NCBI RefSeq assembly: GCF_000410875.1
Contig: NZ_AROI01000002.1
Span: 124,001 to 188,000 of the forward strand
Source: Halopseudomonas pelagia CL-AP6
Lineage (GTDB): Bacteria; Pseudomonadota; Gammaproteobacteria; Pseudomonadales; Pseudomonadaceae
Length of the DNA: 64,000 nt
Direction: 5' to 3'
Of the stretch, positions 35,305-45,358 are shown in pieces. Numbering within the stretch: the first letter of the stretch is position 1; each line of letters starts with the position of its first letter. The notes under the pieces are model-generated. The model worked only from the letters and a program-made list of their open reading frames with translations, was not told where the DNA came from and made no database searches. The position numbers were made by a program, and so were the translations under genes.

Positions 35305-36969
35305 ATGAAATCGTGGTTCAAGAGTGGTGCTCCCTGGATCTGGTTGAACGGTGGAGCAGTGGCCATCTGTATGTTGATGGTGATCGGTCTGCTGGGTCTG
35401 ATCGCGGTACGGGGCTTCGGGCATTTCTGGCCGACGGCTGTGGCGGAAGTAGTGGTCACCGAGCAGGACGGCTCGCGCCGGGTCATACTCGGGGAGCGTG
35501 TTCGGTCGCAAACAATCCCGGCTGCGGTTGCTAAGGATGCAGGTTACTTTGTGCCCGAAGGCACCGAGCTGATGACCCGCTGGCTGTTCAAGCAGGGCAA
35601 TCGTGACCAAACCGGGCGAGATTTTATCTGGGAAACGGAAGTCGGCATGGCCGCAGTCGAATACCCGGATAACGCCTTTACCGTCGAGCGCCGCGAGTGG
35701 GGTAACTTCTACGGCTATCCGGTGCGCCTGACGCTGGACGGTCAGATTATCGACGCCGAAGCACCTGAGTTCCAGCAGGCGTTGAAGACGTCCGTCGAGC
35801 GCAGCATTACCCTGCACGACGACATCAAGGCGATCGAACGCCGCCGCATCGGTCGCATTAATACCGATATTGAAGCGCTGCGTCTGGATCAGCGGCGCCT
35901 CGACCTGGCCGACCCCTCGGCCGACGTCCGCGAAGCCGAAGAGGCGCGCATCCTGCTCCGTAGTACCGAGCTGAACGCCGAATATGGCGAGCTGCGCGAT
36001 GAACTCGATCAGCTCTATGCCAGCACCACTCGCGACATTCTGACCATGCGCATGGCCAGCGGTGACGACGTAGATCTTTCGTTGGCGACCGTAGTGCGGG
36101 TAACGGCGCCCAACGCGATGTCGCTGCCCACCAAGATGGTTCAGTACATGGTGCGGCTGGGTGAGTTTCTCTCCGAGGACCCACGCGAGGCGAATACGGA
36201 AGGCGGTATTTTCCCGGCCATTTTCGGCACCATTACCATGGTGTTCGTGATGACCATTATCGTGACCCCCTTTGGCATCTTCGCGGCGATTTATCTGCGC
36301 GAATACGCCAGGCAGGGCACCATGACCCGGATCATCCGCATCTCGGTATACAACCTGGCCGGCGTGCCATCTATCGTCTACGGCGTGTTTGGTTTGGGCT
36401 TTTTCGTCTACTTTCTCGGCGGTAATATTGACCGGATGTTCTACGAAGCATCGCTGCCGGCACCGACCTTCGGCACGCCAGGCCTGTTCTGGGCGTCACT
36501 GACGCTGGCGTTGCTGACTCTCCCGATCGTGATCGTATCGACCGAAGAGGGTCTGGCGCGGATTCCGAGTACCATTCGCCAGGGTAGTCTGGCCCTGGGA
36601 GCGACCAAAGCCGAAACCCTGTGGAAAGTGATCGTACCTTTGGCTACCCCGGCAATGATGACCGGGATGATTCTGGCCATTGCCCGGGCTGCGGGAGAAG
36701 TGGCCCCGCTGATGCTGGTAGGTGTGGTCAAGCTGGCGCCGACCTTGCCTATCGATGGCATTGCGCCCTTTATCCACCTGGAGCGCAAGATCATGCACCT
36801 GGGTTTCCACATCTATGATGTCGGCTTCCAGAGTCCCAATGTCGAGGCGGCCCGGCCGCTGGTATACGCGACCGCATTGATTCTGGTCCTGTTGATCGTG
36901 ATCCTCAACCTGACCGCCATTTCCATCCGTAACCACCTGCGCGAGCGCTATCGCAGCGCTTCTGACTGA
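35305..36969 (+). CDS. pstA: Phosphate ABC transporter permease PstA, long form
   Basis: A 554-residue permease. A first membrane segment (about 12-36) precedes an extracytoplasmic region of about 230 residues whose middle (about 155-245) is a strongly charged coiled coil. The permease domain follows from about residue 295, with coupling loop IRQGSLALGATKAETLWKVIVP. The extended N-terminal part parallels that of PstC and is typical of this genus. It lies 21 bp after pstC and 25 bp before pstB. Confidence 0.94.
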   Translation: MKSWFKSGAPWIWLNGGAVAICMLMVIGLLGLIAVRGFGHFWPTAVAEVVVTEQDGSRRVILGERVRSQTIPAAVAKDAGYFVPEGTELMTRWLFKQGNRDQTGRDFIWETEVGMAAVEYPDNAFTVERREWGNFYGYPVRLTLDGQIIDAEAPEFQQALKTSVERSITLHDDIKAIERRRIGRINTDIEALRLDQRRLDLADPSADVREAEEARILLRSTELNAEYGELRDELDQLYASTTRDILTMRMASGDDVDLSLATVVRVTAPNAMSLPTKMVQYMVRLGEFLSEDPREANTEGGIFPAIFGTITMVFVMTIIVTPFGIFAAIYLREYARQGTMTRIIRISVYNLAGVPSIVYGVFGLGFFVYFLGGNIDRMFYEASLPAPTFGTPGLFWASLTLALLTLPIVIVSTEEGLARIPSTIRQGSLALGATKAETLWKVIVPLATPAMMTGMILAIARAAGEVAPLMLVGVVKLAPTLPIDGIAPFIHLERKIMHLGFHIYDVGFQSPNVEAARPLVYATALILVLLIVILNLTAISIRNHLRERYRSASD

Positions 36970-36994
36970 TTGCACTCAAAACAGGTAGAACGAT

Positions 36995-37867
36995 ATGACC
37001 AACGAGTCTCAAGACATGAATACACAGGCAACAACGCAAACGGCAAAAGTGGGTATATCCGCCAGCAGTGCACTGACCGATCGCAAGGGTGCGGTGCTGT
37101 CGATGGCCGATGAAAAAACCAAAATCCAGGTGAACAACCTGGAGCTGTTCTACGCTAATGATCAGGCGCTTAATGGCATTGATTTGACCATTCCAGACAA
37201 AAAGGTCACCGCCTTTATCGGACCGTCCGGGTGTGGCAAGTCGACCCTGCTACGCTGCTTCAACCGAATGAACGATCTGGTGGATATTTGCCGTATTACG
37301 GGCGAGATCATGATGGACGGCAAGAACATCTATGATCGTGACGTGGACGTGGCCGAGCTGCGTCGCAACGTTGGCATGGTGTTCCAGAAGCCCAACCCGT
37401 TCCCCAAATCGATCTATGAGAACGTCGCCTACGGTCTGCGTTTGCAGGGCGTTAGCTCCAAACGTGATCTGGATGAAGTGGTCGAGCGATCGCTGCGTTC
37501 TGCGGCGCTCTGGGACGAGGTCAAGGATCGTCTGAACGACAACGCCTTCGGCATGTCTGGCGGCCAGCAGCAGCGTCTGGTGATTGCCCGGGCTATCGCC
37601 ATCGAGCCAGAAGTGATTTTGCTGGATGAGCCTGCGTCGGCCCTGGATCCGATTTCGACGCTGAAGATTGAAGAGCTGATCAACGAGCTGAAAAAGGACT
37701 ACACCATCCTTATCGTGACCCATAACATGCAGCAGGCGGCGCGCGTCTCCGACTACACTGCGTTTATGTATATGGGCGACATGGTGGAATTTGGTGATAC
37801 CAACACTCTGTTTACCAACCCGGCCAAGAAACAGACCGAAGACTACATCACCGGCCGCTACGGCTAA
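36995..37867 (+). CDS. pstB: Phosphate ABC transporter ATPase PstB
   Basis: A 290-residue ATPase with Walker A GPSGCGKS at 76-83, the signature SGGQQQR near 189, and Walker [14 protein letters not shown]. The first 40 residues form a polar extension absent from E. coli PstB; internal ATGs at 37016 and 37103 could shorten it. It hydrolyses ATP to drive PstCA, and with PhoU it passes the phosphate signal to PhoR. Confidence 0.96.
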   Translation: MTNESQDMNTQATTQTAKVGISASSALTDRKGAVLSMADEKTKIQVNNLELFYANDQALNGIDLTIPDKKVTAFIGPSGCGKSTLLRCFNRMNDLVDICRITGEIMMDGKNIYDRDVDVAELRRNVGMVFQKPNPFPKSIYENVAYGLRLQGVSSKRDLDEVVERSLRSAALWDEVKDRLNDNAFGMSGGQQQRLVIARAIAIEPEVILLDEPASALDPISTLKIEELINELKKDYTILIVTHNMQQAARVSDYTAFMYMGDMVEFGDTNTLFTNPAKKQTEDYITGRYG

Positions 37868-37887
37868 TCAGCGGGGAGATATCTACC

Positions 37888-38610
37888 ATGACAGAAGATA
37901 AAGAAGCTTTTAGCCACCATATTTCCAAACAGTTCAATGAAGAGCTGGAAGATATCCGTACCCAGATGCTGGAAATGGGGGGCCTGGTGGAAAAGCAGGT
38001 CAATGACTCTATTACTGCGCTGATCGAAGGTGATGAGAAGCTGGCCGAGCAGGTGCGCCTCAATGACAATCTGATCAATCAGATGGAGCGCCAGATTGAC
38101 GAAGAGTGCATGCGCATTCTCGCCCGCCGGCAGCCAGCGGCCAGCGATCTGCGTTTGATCATGTGTATCACCAAGATCATTGTCGATCTCGAGCGTATTG
38201 GTGACGAGGCCTCGAAGATTGCCAAGCGGGCGTTGCAGCTAGTGGAAGAGGGCCAGTCACCGCGTGGCTATGTTGAATGCCGTCATATTGGCCACCACGT
38301 GCGCAAGATGGTGCAGGATGCGCTGGACGCTTTCGCGCGGCTTGACAGTGATCAGGCATTACTGGTTGCGCGTGAAGACAAGATCGTGGATCAGGAATAC
38401 AAAAGCGCGATGCGTGAGATGGTTACTTATATGATGGAAGACCCGCGCTCCATCAGCCGGGTACTGAGCATTCTTTGGGTACTTCGTTCGCTGGAGCGGG
38501 TTGGCGACCATGCGCGTAACGTAGCCGAGCAGGTGATTTATCTGGTCAAGGGAACGGATGTGCGGTACATGGGCCTGACGAACGCTGAAGTCGAAGTAAA
38601 AAAGAGCTGA
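37888..38610 (+). CDS. phoU: Phosphate signalling protein PhoU
   Basis: A 240-residue all-helical protein with two repeats of three helices, each with the metal-binding E/D-x3-D pattern (DLERIGDEASKIA in the first and SLERVGDHARNVAE in the second). PhoU links the Pst transporter to PhoR and keeps the regulon silent when phosphate is plentiful. It closes the pst operon, 20 bp after pstB, and is followed by a terminator. Confidence 0.96.
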   Translation: MTEDKEAFSHHISKQFNEELEDIRTQMLEMGGLVEKQVNDSITALIEGDEKLAEQVRLNDNLINQMERQIDEECMRILARRQPAASDLRLIMCITKIIVDLERIGDEASKIAKRALQLVEEGQSPRGYVECRHIGHHVRKMVQDALDAFARLDSDQALLVAREDKIVDQEYKSAMREMVTYMMEDPRSISRVLSILWVLRSLERVGDHARNVAEQVIYLVKGTDVRYMGLTNAEVEVKKS

Positions 38611-38636
38611 CTGCGCATGGCTGTCAGAGCTACAGA

Positions 38637-38664
38637 CAAAAAAACCCGCCTAGGCGGGTTTTTT
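38637..38664. terminator. Bidirectional terminator between phoU and cytochrome c
   Basis: An A-run, ACCCGCC, TA, GGCGGGT and a T-run form a symmetric hairpin that can end transcription from both converging genes. Confidence 0.9.
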
Positions 38665-38677
38665 GTGCTGGCCTGAC

Positions 38678-38989
38678 TTACTTCAGGCTCAGCACCCATT
38701 CCGCCAACTGGGTGGCTTCGTCGTCGGTGACCTGGTTGGCGGGCATGGGGATCGGCCCCCATAAACCTGAGATACCGTTCTTGATGTGACCGGCCACGGT
38801 TGCCACGGCGCCTTCCTCACCGTCATATTTGGCCGCCACTTCTTTCAGCGATGGGCCTACCAGCTTGTTGTCGACAGCATGGCACGCCACGCAAGGTTTG
38901 CTGTTGAACAGTGCTTCGCCATCGGCAAGGGCGACAGGGGCAGCCAGCATGGCTCCAAAGGTCATCAGGGGTAACAGTAAGCGTCTCAT
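38678..38989 (-). CDS. Class I cytochrome c, c551 type
   Basis: A 103-residue periplasmic monohaem cytochrome. The signal peptide (1-22, ending LADG) is followed by the haem motif CVACH at 33-37 and the distal methionine M82 in GPIPMPANQ. The mature size of about 81 residues is that of Pseudomonas cytochrome c551. It carries electrons in the periplasm, for example to a terminal oxidase, nitrite reductase or peroxidase. No partner gene adjoins it. Confidence 0.94.
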   Translation of the reverse strand: MRRLLLPLMTFGAMLAAPVALADGEALFNSKPCVACHAVDNKLVGPSLKEVAAKYDGEEGAVATVAGHIKNGISGLWGPIPMPANQVTDDEATQLAEWVLSLK

Positions 38990-39282
38990 GGTTAATCCTC
39001 ACAGGGCTATCAGGTGCGCGTTGCCAACCTATACTGATGGCTTTTACGCAGGATGCGATCACGTTGCCGCTTTACTATGGACAATACAAGAGGCTATTTG
39101 TCGCAGATTACCTTCTTGGCGCAGATTAATTTCGCGCAGGCCTGGGTGCTTGCCGACAGGCGTGGACGCGGACGCCATGTTTGGGTATGTTTCGGGACAC
39201 AAAATAGTTATGTGTCTATTTCGCGCATTAAGGCGTTTCGGCGCAGCGCGACACCTTCGGCATCAATCGTATTGGAGATCCC

Positions 39283-40437
39283 ATGGAAATCACATCCTAC
39301 AGCATGAACTGGCACTACCCCACTGCGATGCGGGTGGGTGCCGGGCGCCTTCGCGAGCTGGGTAAATGTTGCAGCCAGCTGGGCATGCAAGCGCCTTTGT
39401 TAGTCACCGATCCCGGGCTCGCGAGTTTTCCCATGGTCGAACAGGCGCTGCAGTATTGCCGCGATGCTGGCCTGCGGGTGGGTCTGTTCAGCGCTATAAA
39501 GGGTAATCCCACTGGTGCTAACGTCGCCGATGGCGTCGCGGTACTCAAGGCTGGCGAGCATGACGGTGTGATTGCTTTCGGCGGCGGTTCGGCGATTGAT
39601 GCGGCCAAGGCCATTGCGCTGATTGCGCACCAGAGCTGTACGCTCTTCGAGGCAAATCCAGGCAGCATAGATGCCAGCAAGATGCTGCCGGTCGTGGCCG
39701 TACCAACGACGGCAGGAACCGGCTCGGAAGTGGGTCAGGCGGTGGTTATTACTGACGAAACCAAGCACATCAAGCGGCCTATCTTCCATTTGAAGATGGT
39801 TCCGGGCATTGTGATTCTGGACCCGGAGCTGACCCTGGGCTTGCCGCCCAAGCTCACCGCTGCCACGGGTATGGATGCCTTGGCGCATAACCTGGAAGCC
39901 TACTGCACGCCCCTCTATCACCCCATGGCTGAAGCCATCGCGCTGGAGGGCATGCGCTTGGTCAAGGAATACCTGCCCCGCGCCACCGCCAACGGGCAGG
40001 ATCTGCAGGCACGCCAGCAGATGTTAGTTGCATCGAGCATGGGGGCTGTCGCATTCCAGCGCGGCCTAGGGGCGATCCACGCCGTTTCGCATACCCTGGG
40101 GGCGCTCTACGACAGCCACCATGGTTTATTGAATGCGATCATGATGCCCTATGTCCTTCAGGCCAACCGCGCGGCAATTGAACCGGAGATGTTGCGTCTG
40201 TCGCGCTATCTGGACTTGCCGACTGCGGGTTTCGAAGGCGTGCTGGCGTGGATTCTGCAATTGCGCGCTGAGCTGGGCATTGCCCATACCCTGGCGGACA
40301 TCGGCATGGACGCTAGCCAGGCAGAGTTAATCGGCAGCATGTCAGCCAGAGACGTCACCGCACGTACCAACGCAGTGCAGATGGACGCCGCGCAATACCA
40401 GCAGCTGTTTCTTAACGCATTGGGCGGCACTCTTTGA
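39283..40437 (+). CDS. Iron-containing (type III) alcohol dehydrogenase
   Basis: A 384-residue group III dehydrogenase. The NAD-binding motif GGGSAIDAAKA is near residue 103. The metal-site aspartate and histidines lie in TGMDALAHNLEAYC and in GAIHAVSHTLGALYDSHHGLLNA. It oxidises short alcohols or diols, or reduces the aldehydes; the substrate cannot be told. It stands alone in a 293-bp upstream gap in which I see no clear regulatory site. Confidence 0.93.
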   Translation: MEITSYSMNWHYPTAMRVGAGRLRELGKCCSQLGMQAPLLVTDPGLASFPMVEQALQYCRDAGLRVGLFSAIKGNPTGANVADGVAVLKAGEHDGVIAFGGGSAIDAAKAIALIAHQSCTLFEANPGSIDASKMLPVVAVPTTAGTGSEVGQAVVITDETKHIKRPIFHLKMVPGIVILDPELTLGLPPKLTAATGMDALAHNLEAYCTPLYHPMAEAIALEGMRLVKEYLPRATANGQDLQARQQMLVASSMGAVAFQRGLGAIHAVSHTLGALYDSHHGLLNAIMMPYVLQANRAAIEPEMLRLSRYLDLPTAGFEGVLAWILQLRAELGIAHTLADIGMDASQAELIGSMSARDVTARTNAVQMDAAQYQQLFLNALGGTL

Positions 40438-40590
40438 CCCGCTAGCCATGTCGGCTTAGACCGCAGGCGCCGGTTCATGCCGCGTGCGTGCGGTATTTGC
40501 TACTTTCCCGGATAGGATTGCCCCGTATGTCTGTGGTTTGCCGGCGGTCTGCGCTAAGCTTGGGCTGACATTCAGATCAAGAGACATGAG

Positions 40591-41511
40591 ATGGCGAAAG
40601 TATCAGCCCTGATAGTGGATGACGCTCCCTTTATCCGTGACCTGATAAAGAAGGCGCTACGCGGGCAATTTCCAGGTTTGCAGATTGAAGAGGCAGTGAA
40701 CGGACGCAAAGCCCAGCAATTGCTTAGTCGCCAGGGTTTTGATCTTATCCTCTGCGATTGGGAGATGCCGGAAATGAGTGGCCTGGAGCTGTTGCAGTGG
40801 TTCCGTGGTCAGCCGGGGTCGGAAAAGACCCCGTTCATCATGGTCACTAGCCGTGGCGACAAGGAAAATGTCATCGAGGCCATTCAGTCCGGGGTCAGCG
40901 ATTATATTGGTAAACCGTTTACCAGCGATCAACTCAGTGCCAAGGTAAAAAAGGCGCTGCATCGCAGTGGCAAGCTGGAGGCGCTGAGCGGACGCCAACC
41001 GCAGACAAGCACCGCAGCGGCACATGACTCGGTCAGCCACCTGATGGGCGGCAAGTTGGCCGTTGCCGATGGCGCCAAGCCAACGGCTAAAGCACCCGTG
41101 GTGAACCCTTTCGAACAAGCTGCCCAAGCTGCTAACACGACTGCCAAGTCGGCGCCCGAGCCAGAAGAACGGTCGGTCAAAGGCCAGGCGCAGCTGCGCC
41201 TGGCGGGTGAGCAGTTTGCTTGCGTGGTCAAGGCCTTGAGCTTGCGTGACGCCCTGGTTGTCGTGCGTCGTGCAGAGCGGCTGCCACAGGTGTTTGAAAG
41301 TGGCGTGCTGGATCTGGAGCAGGATGCCGACCAGTCCATTGCCCGGATGAATGTCTACGTGCATAGCGTTGCGGCGATGGAGGTAAGTGTTGACTGTGAA
41401 TGGTTGAAAGTGACGCTCAAGTTTGTCGATCAAGATCCGCAGAAGCTGGAGTACCTGTCACGCCTGATCGCCTCCGGCAGTGCGCAACGGCATTATTCCC
41501 CCAGCGCCTGA
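40591..41511 (+). CDS. Response regulator with receiver and C-terminal PilZ-like domain
   Basis: A 306-residue protein. The receiver domain (1-125) has the acidic pair D10/D11, phosphoacceptor D56 (LCDWEMPEMSG) and the conserved lysine in GKPFT near 109. An Ala/Pro-rich linker (about 130-190) leads to a beta-rich C-terminal domain (195-295) that looks like a degenerate PilZ fold without the RxxxR c-di-GMP motif. No DNA-binding domain is present. As I recall, P. aeruginosa PA5364 has the same place near phoU and phoR, so the position is conserved. Its output is unknown. Confidence 0.85.
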   Translation: MAKVSALIVDDAPFIRDLIKKALRGQFPGLQIEEAVNGRKAQQLLSRQGFDLILCDWEMPEMSGLELLQWFRGQPGSEKTPFIMVTSRGDKENVIEAIQSGVSDYIGKPFTSDQLSAKVKKALHRSGKLEALSGRQPQTSTAAAHDSVSHLMGGKLAVADGAKPTAKAPVVNPFEQAAQAANTTAKSAPEPEERSVKGQAQLRLAGEQFACVVKALSLRDALVVVRRAERLPQVFESGVLDLEQDADQSIARMNVYVHSVAAMEVSVDCEWLKVTLKFVDQDPQKLEYLSRLIASGSAQRHYSPSA

Positions 41512-41544
41512 GGCGACGCGCCCGGAGCTGCCGGCCCAGAACTG

Positions 41545-42849
41545 TCAATCAAGACGGGTCGTAGGAAAGTGGCAGGTAAAGGTGCTGCCATGGCCCGGGG
41601 TGCTGATGATGTCCAGTTTGCCCTGGTGGCGTAGCAATACGTGCTTGACGATCGCCAGGCCCAGGCCGGTGCCGCCGGTATGCGTGCTGCGACTGGAGTC
41701 GACCCGGTAAAAGCGCTCGGTCAGACGGTGAATATGCTGCGGGGCTATGCCTGCGCCGTTGTCGCTGACGCTGAGATGCGCGCCCATGTCGTCCTGCCAC
41801 CAGCGAATATGTATCTCGCCCTGGTCTGGGGTGTATTTCACGGCATTGAAGACCAAATTGGAAAAGGCGCTGCGCAGTTCGACTTCACTGCCCTTGAGGC
41901 GCGTGTTACTGGCCACCTCCAGGGTGATCAGGTGGCCTCGCTCAGCTGATAGTGCCTGGGCGTCCTTGCGAATACCCTGCAGCATCAGGCCGATATCGAC
42001 CGGCTTTTCTTCAATTACCTGGTCAGCCGTTTCCAGGCGCGCCAGCATCAGCAGGTCGTTGAGCAGGCTTTGCATGCGCGCCGCCTGTTGCTGCATTTGG
42101 TGCAGCGCCCGCTTCCAGCGCGGGTTGAGGGGCTCGTCACTGTCTTGCAAGGTCTCCAGGTAGCCGACGACCACCGTCAACGGTGTGCGCAACTCATGGG
42201 AGACGTTGGCGACGAAATCTTTGCGCATCTGTTCCAGGTTATGTAGCCGCGTCACGTCGCGCACCACCATCAAACGGTCACCGTCACCGTAGTGGGTAAT
42301 GGTGTACTGCAGCCACGCGCTGACATCGATGGGTGAGGGGATATCCAGGGGGTCCTGGTAATGGTTCTGCTCAAAGAATTCAACGAAACGGGGGTCGCGG
42401 ATCAGGTTGGTGACGTACTGACCGCTATCATCCGGCGAACGCAGCCCGAGCATTCGCTCAGCGGCATGATTCCACCATTCCAGTTGGCCGTTGAGATCAA
42501 TCATCACCACCGCATCGCTAAGTGCCGCAGTCGAGGCCTGAATACGGTCTATAACCATCTGCAGGCGCTCGCGCATCCGCTTATCGCGTCGTTGCATATG
42601 GTAAATGCTGTCGAAGATGTCGCCCCAAACCCCTTTGGTTTCAGGTGGGGCTTCGTTGGGGCGATGGATCAGCCAGTGGTGGAAGCGCAGCATCTGGCGC
42701 AGGTTCCAGGCCAGATAGGCACTCAGCCCGACTACCAGCGCCCAAGCAACCTGGCCGAATACCAGGCCCAGCACCAGACATGGCAACAGGATCCAGAACA
42801 GGCGATAGGTCACGCCGCCCAGCCAGTTTGTTCTCACGCTTGCTCCCAT
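41545..42849 (-). CDS. phoR: Phosphate-regulon sensor kinase PhoR
   Basis: A sensor kinase of about 434 residues. Two N-terminal membrane segments (within the first 50) are followed by a PAS domain (about 95-200). The H-box is FVANVSHELRTPLTV, with the phosphoacceptor histidine about residue 218 of this start. The N, G1 and G2 boxes (NLVFNAVKYTP, DNGAGI, GTGLGLAIV) complete the ATPase domain. I start at ATG 42849; a TTG three codons upstream and GTG 42837 are alternatives. It phosphorylates PhoB when the Pst-PhoU complex signals low phosphate, and lies 72 bp behind phoB in one operon. Confidence 0.94.
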   Translation of the reverse strand: MGASVRTNWLGGVTYRLFWILLPCLVLGLVFGQVAWALVVGLSAYLAWNLRQMLRFHHWLIHRPNEAPPETKGVWGDIFDSIYHMQRRDKRMRERLQMVIDRIQASTAALSDAVVMIDLNGQLEWWNHAAERMLGLRSPDDSGQYVTNLIRDPRFVEFFEQNHYQDPLDIPSPIDVSAWLQYTITHYGDGDRLMVVRDVTRLHNLEQMRKDFVANVSHELRTPLTVVVGYLETLQDSDEPLNPRWKRALHQMQQQAARMQSLLNDLLMLARLETADQVIEEKPVDIGLMLQGIRKDAQALSAERGHLITLEVASNTRLKGSEVELRSAFSNLVFNAVKYTPDQGEIHIRWWQDDMGAHLSVSDNGAGIAPQHIHRLTERFYRVDSSRSTHTGGTGLGLAIVKHVLLRHQGKLDIISTPGHGSTFTCHFPTTRLD

Positions 42850-42921
42850 AAGCCGCAATCCTCATACACTACTTCACTGGCGTACTTGCGTCATGCGCCA
42901 GATCAGGGTCAGAGATCAGTG

Positions 42922-43611
42922 TCAGCTTTTGGTTGAAAAGCGGTAACCGGTTCCACGTACTGTTTGCACCAGATGTTCATACTGAGTGCCTAGGGCTTTG
43001 CGCAGGCGCCGGATATGAACATCGACGGTGCGCTCCTCAACATAGACGTTGCCACCCCACACCTGGTCAAGCAACTGACCACGGGTGTAGGCGCGCTCCT
43101 GATGGGTCATGAAAAATTGCAGCAGGCGGTATTCGGTGGGGCCCATGTCAGCCGGCTTGTCATCGATGGTGACCCGGTGGCTGGCTGGATCCAGATGCAA
43201 ACCGTTGATTTCGATCGGCGCGTCGTTGTCCGCAGGGCCGGCTCGGCGCAGCACCGCCTTGAGACGGGCGACCAATTCGCGGGGCGAGAAGGGTTTGGTA
43301 ATGTAATCATCGGCACCGACTTCAAGGCCTTGGATCTTGTTGTCTTCTTCGCCCTTGGCCGTGAGCATGATGATCGGAATTTCCGAGGTCATTTCGTTGC
43401 GCTTGAGGCGTCTGGCCAACTCGATACCTGTGGTGCCAGGCAACATCCAGTCAAGCAGGATCAGATCAGGTTGCTTGTCGATAATACAGGCGTGGGCCTG
43501 CTGGGTATTTTCCGCTTCGACACAGTCGTAGCCGGCCATTTCCAGTGCTACAGCGATCATTTCCCGGATCGGGGCCTCGTCATCGACGATCAGTATGGTC
43601 TTGCCTGCCAT
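42922..43611 (-). CDS. phoB: Phosphate-regulon response regulator PhoB
   Basis: A 229-residue OmpR-family regulator. The receiver domain has D54 as phosphoacceptor (LLDWMLPG). The winged-helix DNA-binding domain (about 130-229) includes the recognition stretch [21 protein letters not shown] 43611 gives [12 protein letters not shown], the same N-terminus and length as P. aeruginosa PhoB; an upstream extension to 43641 is unlikely. It binds the three Pho boxes in this window, including its own, so it is autoregulated. Confidence 0.96.
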   Translation of the reverse strand: MAGKTILIVDDEAPIREMIAVALEMAGYDCVEAENTQQAHACIIDKQPDLILLDWMLPGTTGIELARRLKRNEMTSEIPIIMLTAKGEEDNKIQGLEVGADDYITKPFSPRELVARLKAVLRRAGPADNDAPIEINGLHLDPASHRVTIDDKPADMGPTEYRLLQFFMTHQERAYTRGQLLDQVWGGNVYVEERTVDVHIRRLRKALGTQYEHLVQTVRGTGYRFSTKS

Positions 43612-43649
43612 GGTATTGCCATCCCGTTGCATTGTGCTCACATGCGCCG

Positions 43650-43683
43650 ATTAGATAACATTTTTGTTGCAGTTGTGTGACGG
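43650..43683 (-). promoter_or_regulatory. Pho box and -10 element of phoB
   Basis: On the minus strand CCGTCACACAACTGCAAC (43683-43666) is an 18-bp Pho box of two 7-mers with a 4-bp spacer. It is followed by 10 bases and TCTAAT (43655-43650) as -10. This is the exact geometry of PhoB-activated promoters. Confidence 0.78.
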
Positions 43684-43721
43684 CCTGATGGCATGCCGGT
43701 TAAATTAACTGACCGGGTGTT

Positions 43722-44624
43722 TCAAACCGCTGCACTGGGCCAGCCATAATTGAGTGCCAGGCCAATGAACACCAGCATGCCTGCCCAGTGGTTCGAGAGG
43801 AAAGCGCGCAGGCAGGCTTGGGGGTCACGATCGCGAATCAGCCACTGTTGCCAGACAAAGCCAAGCAGCATGCCGAGCAAGCCCACATAGTAAAACCAGC
43901 CGAGACCGAAACGACTGCCGACGATCAGCAGACACAGCAGCGTCAGCCCCTGTAGCAGGCCGATGACCGCGCGGTCGGCTTCTCCGAACAGAATTGCGGT
44001 CGATTTAACGCCGATTTGCAGGTCGTCGTCACGGTCACACATGGCATATTGCGTGTCGTAAGCGACGGTCCATAGCAGGTTTGCGGTATACACCAGCCAG
44101 AGCAGGATCGGCAGGCTGTTGGTTTGCGCGGCAAAGGCCATAGGGATAGCCCAGGAGAATGCCGCACCCAGCACCAGCTGCGGGTAGAAGGTAAAGCGTT
44201 TACAGAACGGATAGATCGCCGCCAGCGCAAGGCCGCCAAACGACAAGGCTATGGTCAGGCCGTTGGTCGCCAGCACCAGTACCGCGCTGATGCCAATCAG
44301 GATACCAAAGGTCACCAACGCCTCCTGGGCAGTGATGCGTCCGGTCGCTAGTGGCCGTTCACGGGTACGGCTGACATGCCCATCGATCTTGCGGTCGGCG
44401 TAATCATTGATAACGCAGCCGGCGGCACGCATGACGATCACACCCAGTACAAACACCACCAGCACGCGCAGGTTCGGCACGCCTTCGGCCGCCAACCACA
44501 GCGCCCAGAGGGTAGGCCAGAGCAGCAGATAAGTGCCGATGGGTCGATCCAGGCGCATCAGCTGGAAGAAATCAGCTGCCCGGGGATGCAGGCGTGCTAG
44601 CGCATTGTTGATAAAACCGGGCAC
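43722..44624 (-). CDS. ubiA: 4-hydroxybenzoate polyprenyltransferase UbiA
   Basis: A 300-residue membrane prenyltransferase that attaches the polyprenyl tail to 4-hydroxybenzoate in ubiquinone synthesis. The first aspartate-rich motif is NDYADRKID at 73-81 and the second is [14 protein letters not shown] start at GTG 44624 because AGGAG is 8 bases upstream; the open frame continues to 45011 but that part runs antiphase across ubiC and is not coding. It follows ubiC by 25 bp. Confidence 0.95.
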   Translation of the reverse strand: MPGFINNALARLHPRAADFFQLMRLDRPIGTYLLLWPTLWALWLAAEGVPNLRVLVVFVLGVIVMRAAGCVINDYADRKIDGHVSRTRERPLATGRITAQEALVTFGILIGISAVLVLATNGLTIALSFGGLALAAIYPFCKRFTFYPQLVLGAAFSWAIPMAFAAQTNSLPILLWLVYTANLLWTVAYDTQYAMCDRDDDLQIGVKSTAILFGEADRAVIGLLQGLTLLCLLIVGSRFGLGWFYYVGLLGMLLGFVWQQWLIRDRDPQACLRAFLSNHWAGMLVFIGLALNYGWPSAAV

Positions 44625-44649
44625 AGACGAACTCCTGTTGTTGAGCGAT

Positions 44650-45210
44650 TCAGGCCTGCGGCCAGCCGGGTAAAAAGACTTCGCATACCAGCAACTGCAG
44701 CTGGCCGTCACTGAAATGTGAGCGGCGTGCCCAGCATTTCGCAGCCTGTTCACGCCAGGGCGATGGCAACCAGGCACTGGGATAACGGCTGATCTGCAGT
44801 GGCCCGCGGCTAACATCGGGATTGCTGAATAGTAACAGGCCGAGACTATTGCTACCCAAACTCTGCAGATCGATATTCGATGCGCTGATGGCGGCCAGCG
44901 GTGCCACACTGCGGGCAAACACGCGCGGCGCACCGCCGGTATGCAGCAATACCTCGCGGACCCACACCGGCTCGCCGGGTGGCAGGCCCAGGGCCCGCGC
45001 TTCGTCTTCACGTGCGGGCTGGCTGGATTGGGCCAGCAGCTCGACGCGAAAGTCGTTCGCTCCAGCGTCAGTCAGGCGCAAGGTCAGCGAGCCCTGGTCG
45101 CACAGCCAATCGATCAGCCCGCTTTCGGGGGGCTGCGGATGCTGGTCGGCGGGGTACCAGTGCGGCGGCTGGCCCATAGCGGGCGTTGGGGGTATCGGTG
45201 GCAAAGTCAC
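44650..45210 (-). CDS. ubiC: Chorismate pyruvate-lyase UbiC
   Basis: A 186-residue protein that releases pyruvate from chorismate to give 4-hydroxybenzoate, the first committed ubiquinone step and substrate of the adjacent UbiA. It has the family's [22 protein letters not shown] core, containing the conserved Arg and Glu of the active site. The order ubiC-ubiA is usual in gamma-proteobacteria. Confidence 0.93.
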   Translation of the reverse strand: MTLPPIPPTPAMGQPPHWYPADQHPQPPESGLIDWLCDQGSLTLRLTDAGANDFRVELLAQSSQPAREDEARALGLPPGEPVWVREVLLHTGGAPRVFARSVAPLAAISASNIDLQSLGSNSLGLLLFSNPDVSRGPLQISRYPSAWLPSPWREQAAKCWARRSHFSDGQLQLLVCEVFLPGWPQA

Positions 45211-45358
45211 GAGGTGAACCGGGTCTCTAGCTAGTGGGTCAGGCGCTCAAGATTAGCATGAATACAGGGTGTTACGTGGCTCCTGCATGGTCTTGGCGTT
45301 GCTGGCCAATTCCGGTACTGTCAGCTGCAGTTTCCGTTAATCACTGCAGGGCATAAGC

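Noticed and set aside
44625-45011. N-terminal extension of the ubiA frame
   Set aside because: It overlaps ubiC in another frame, is Cys- and Arg-rich without homology, and a good GTG start with AGGAG exists at 44624.
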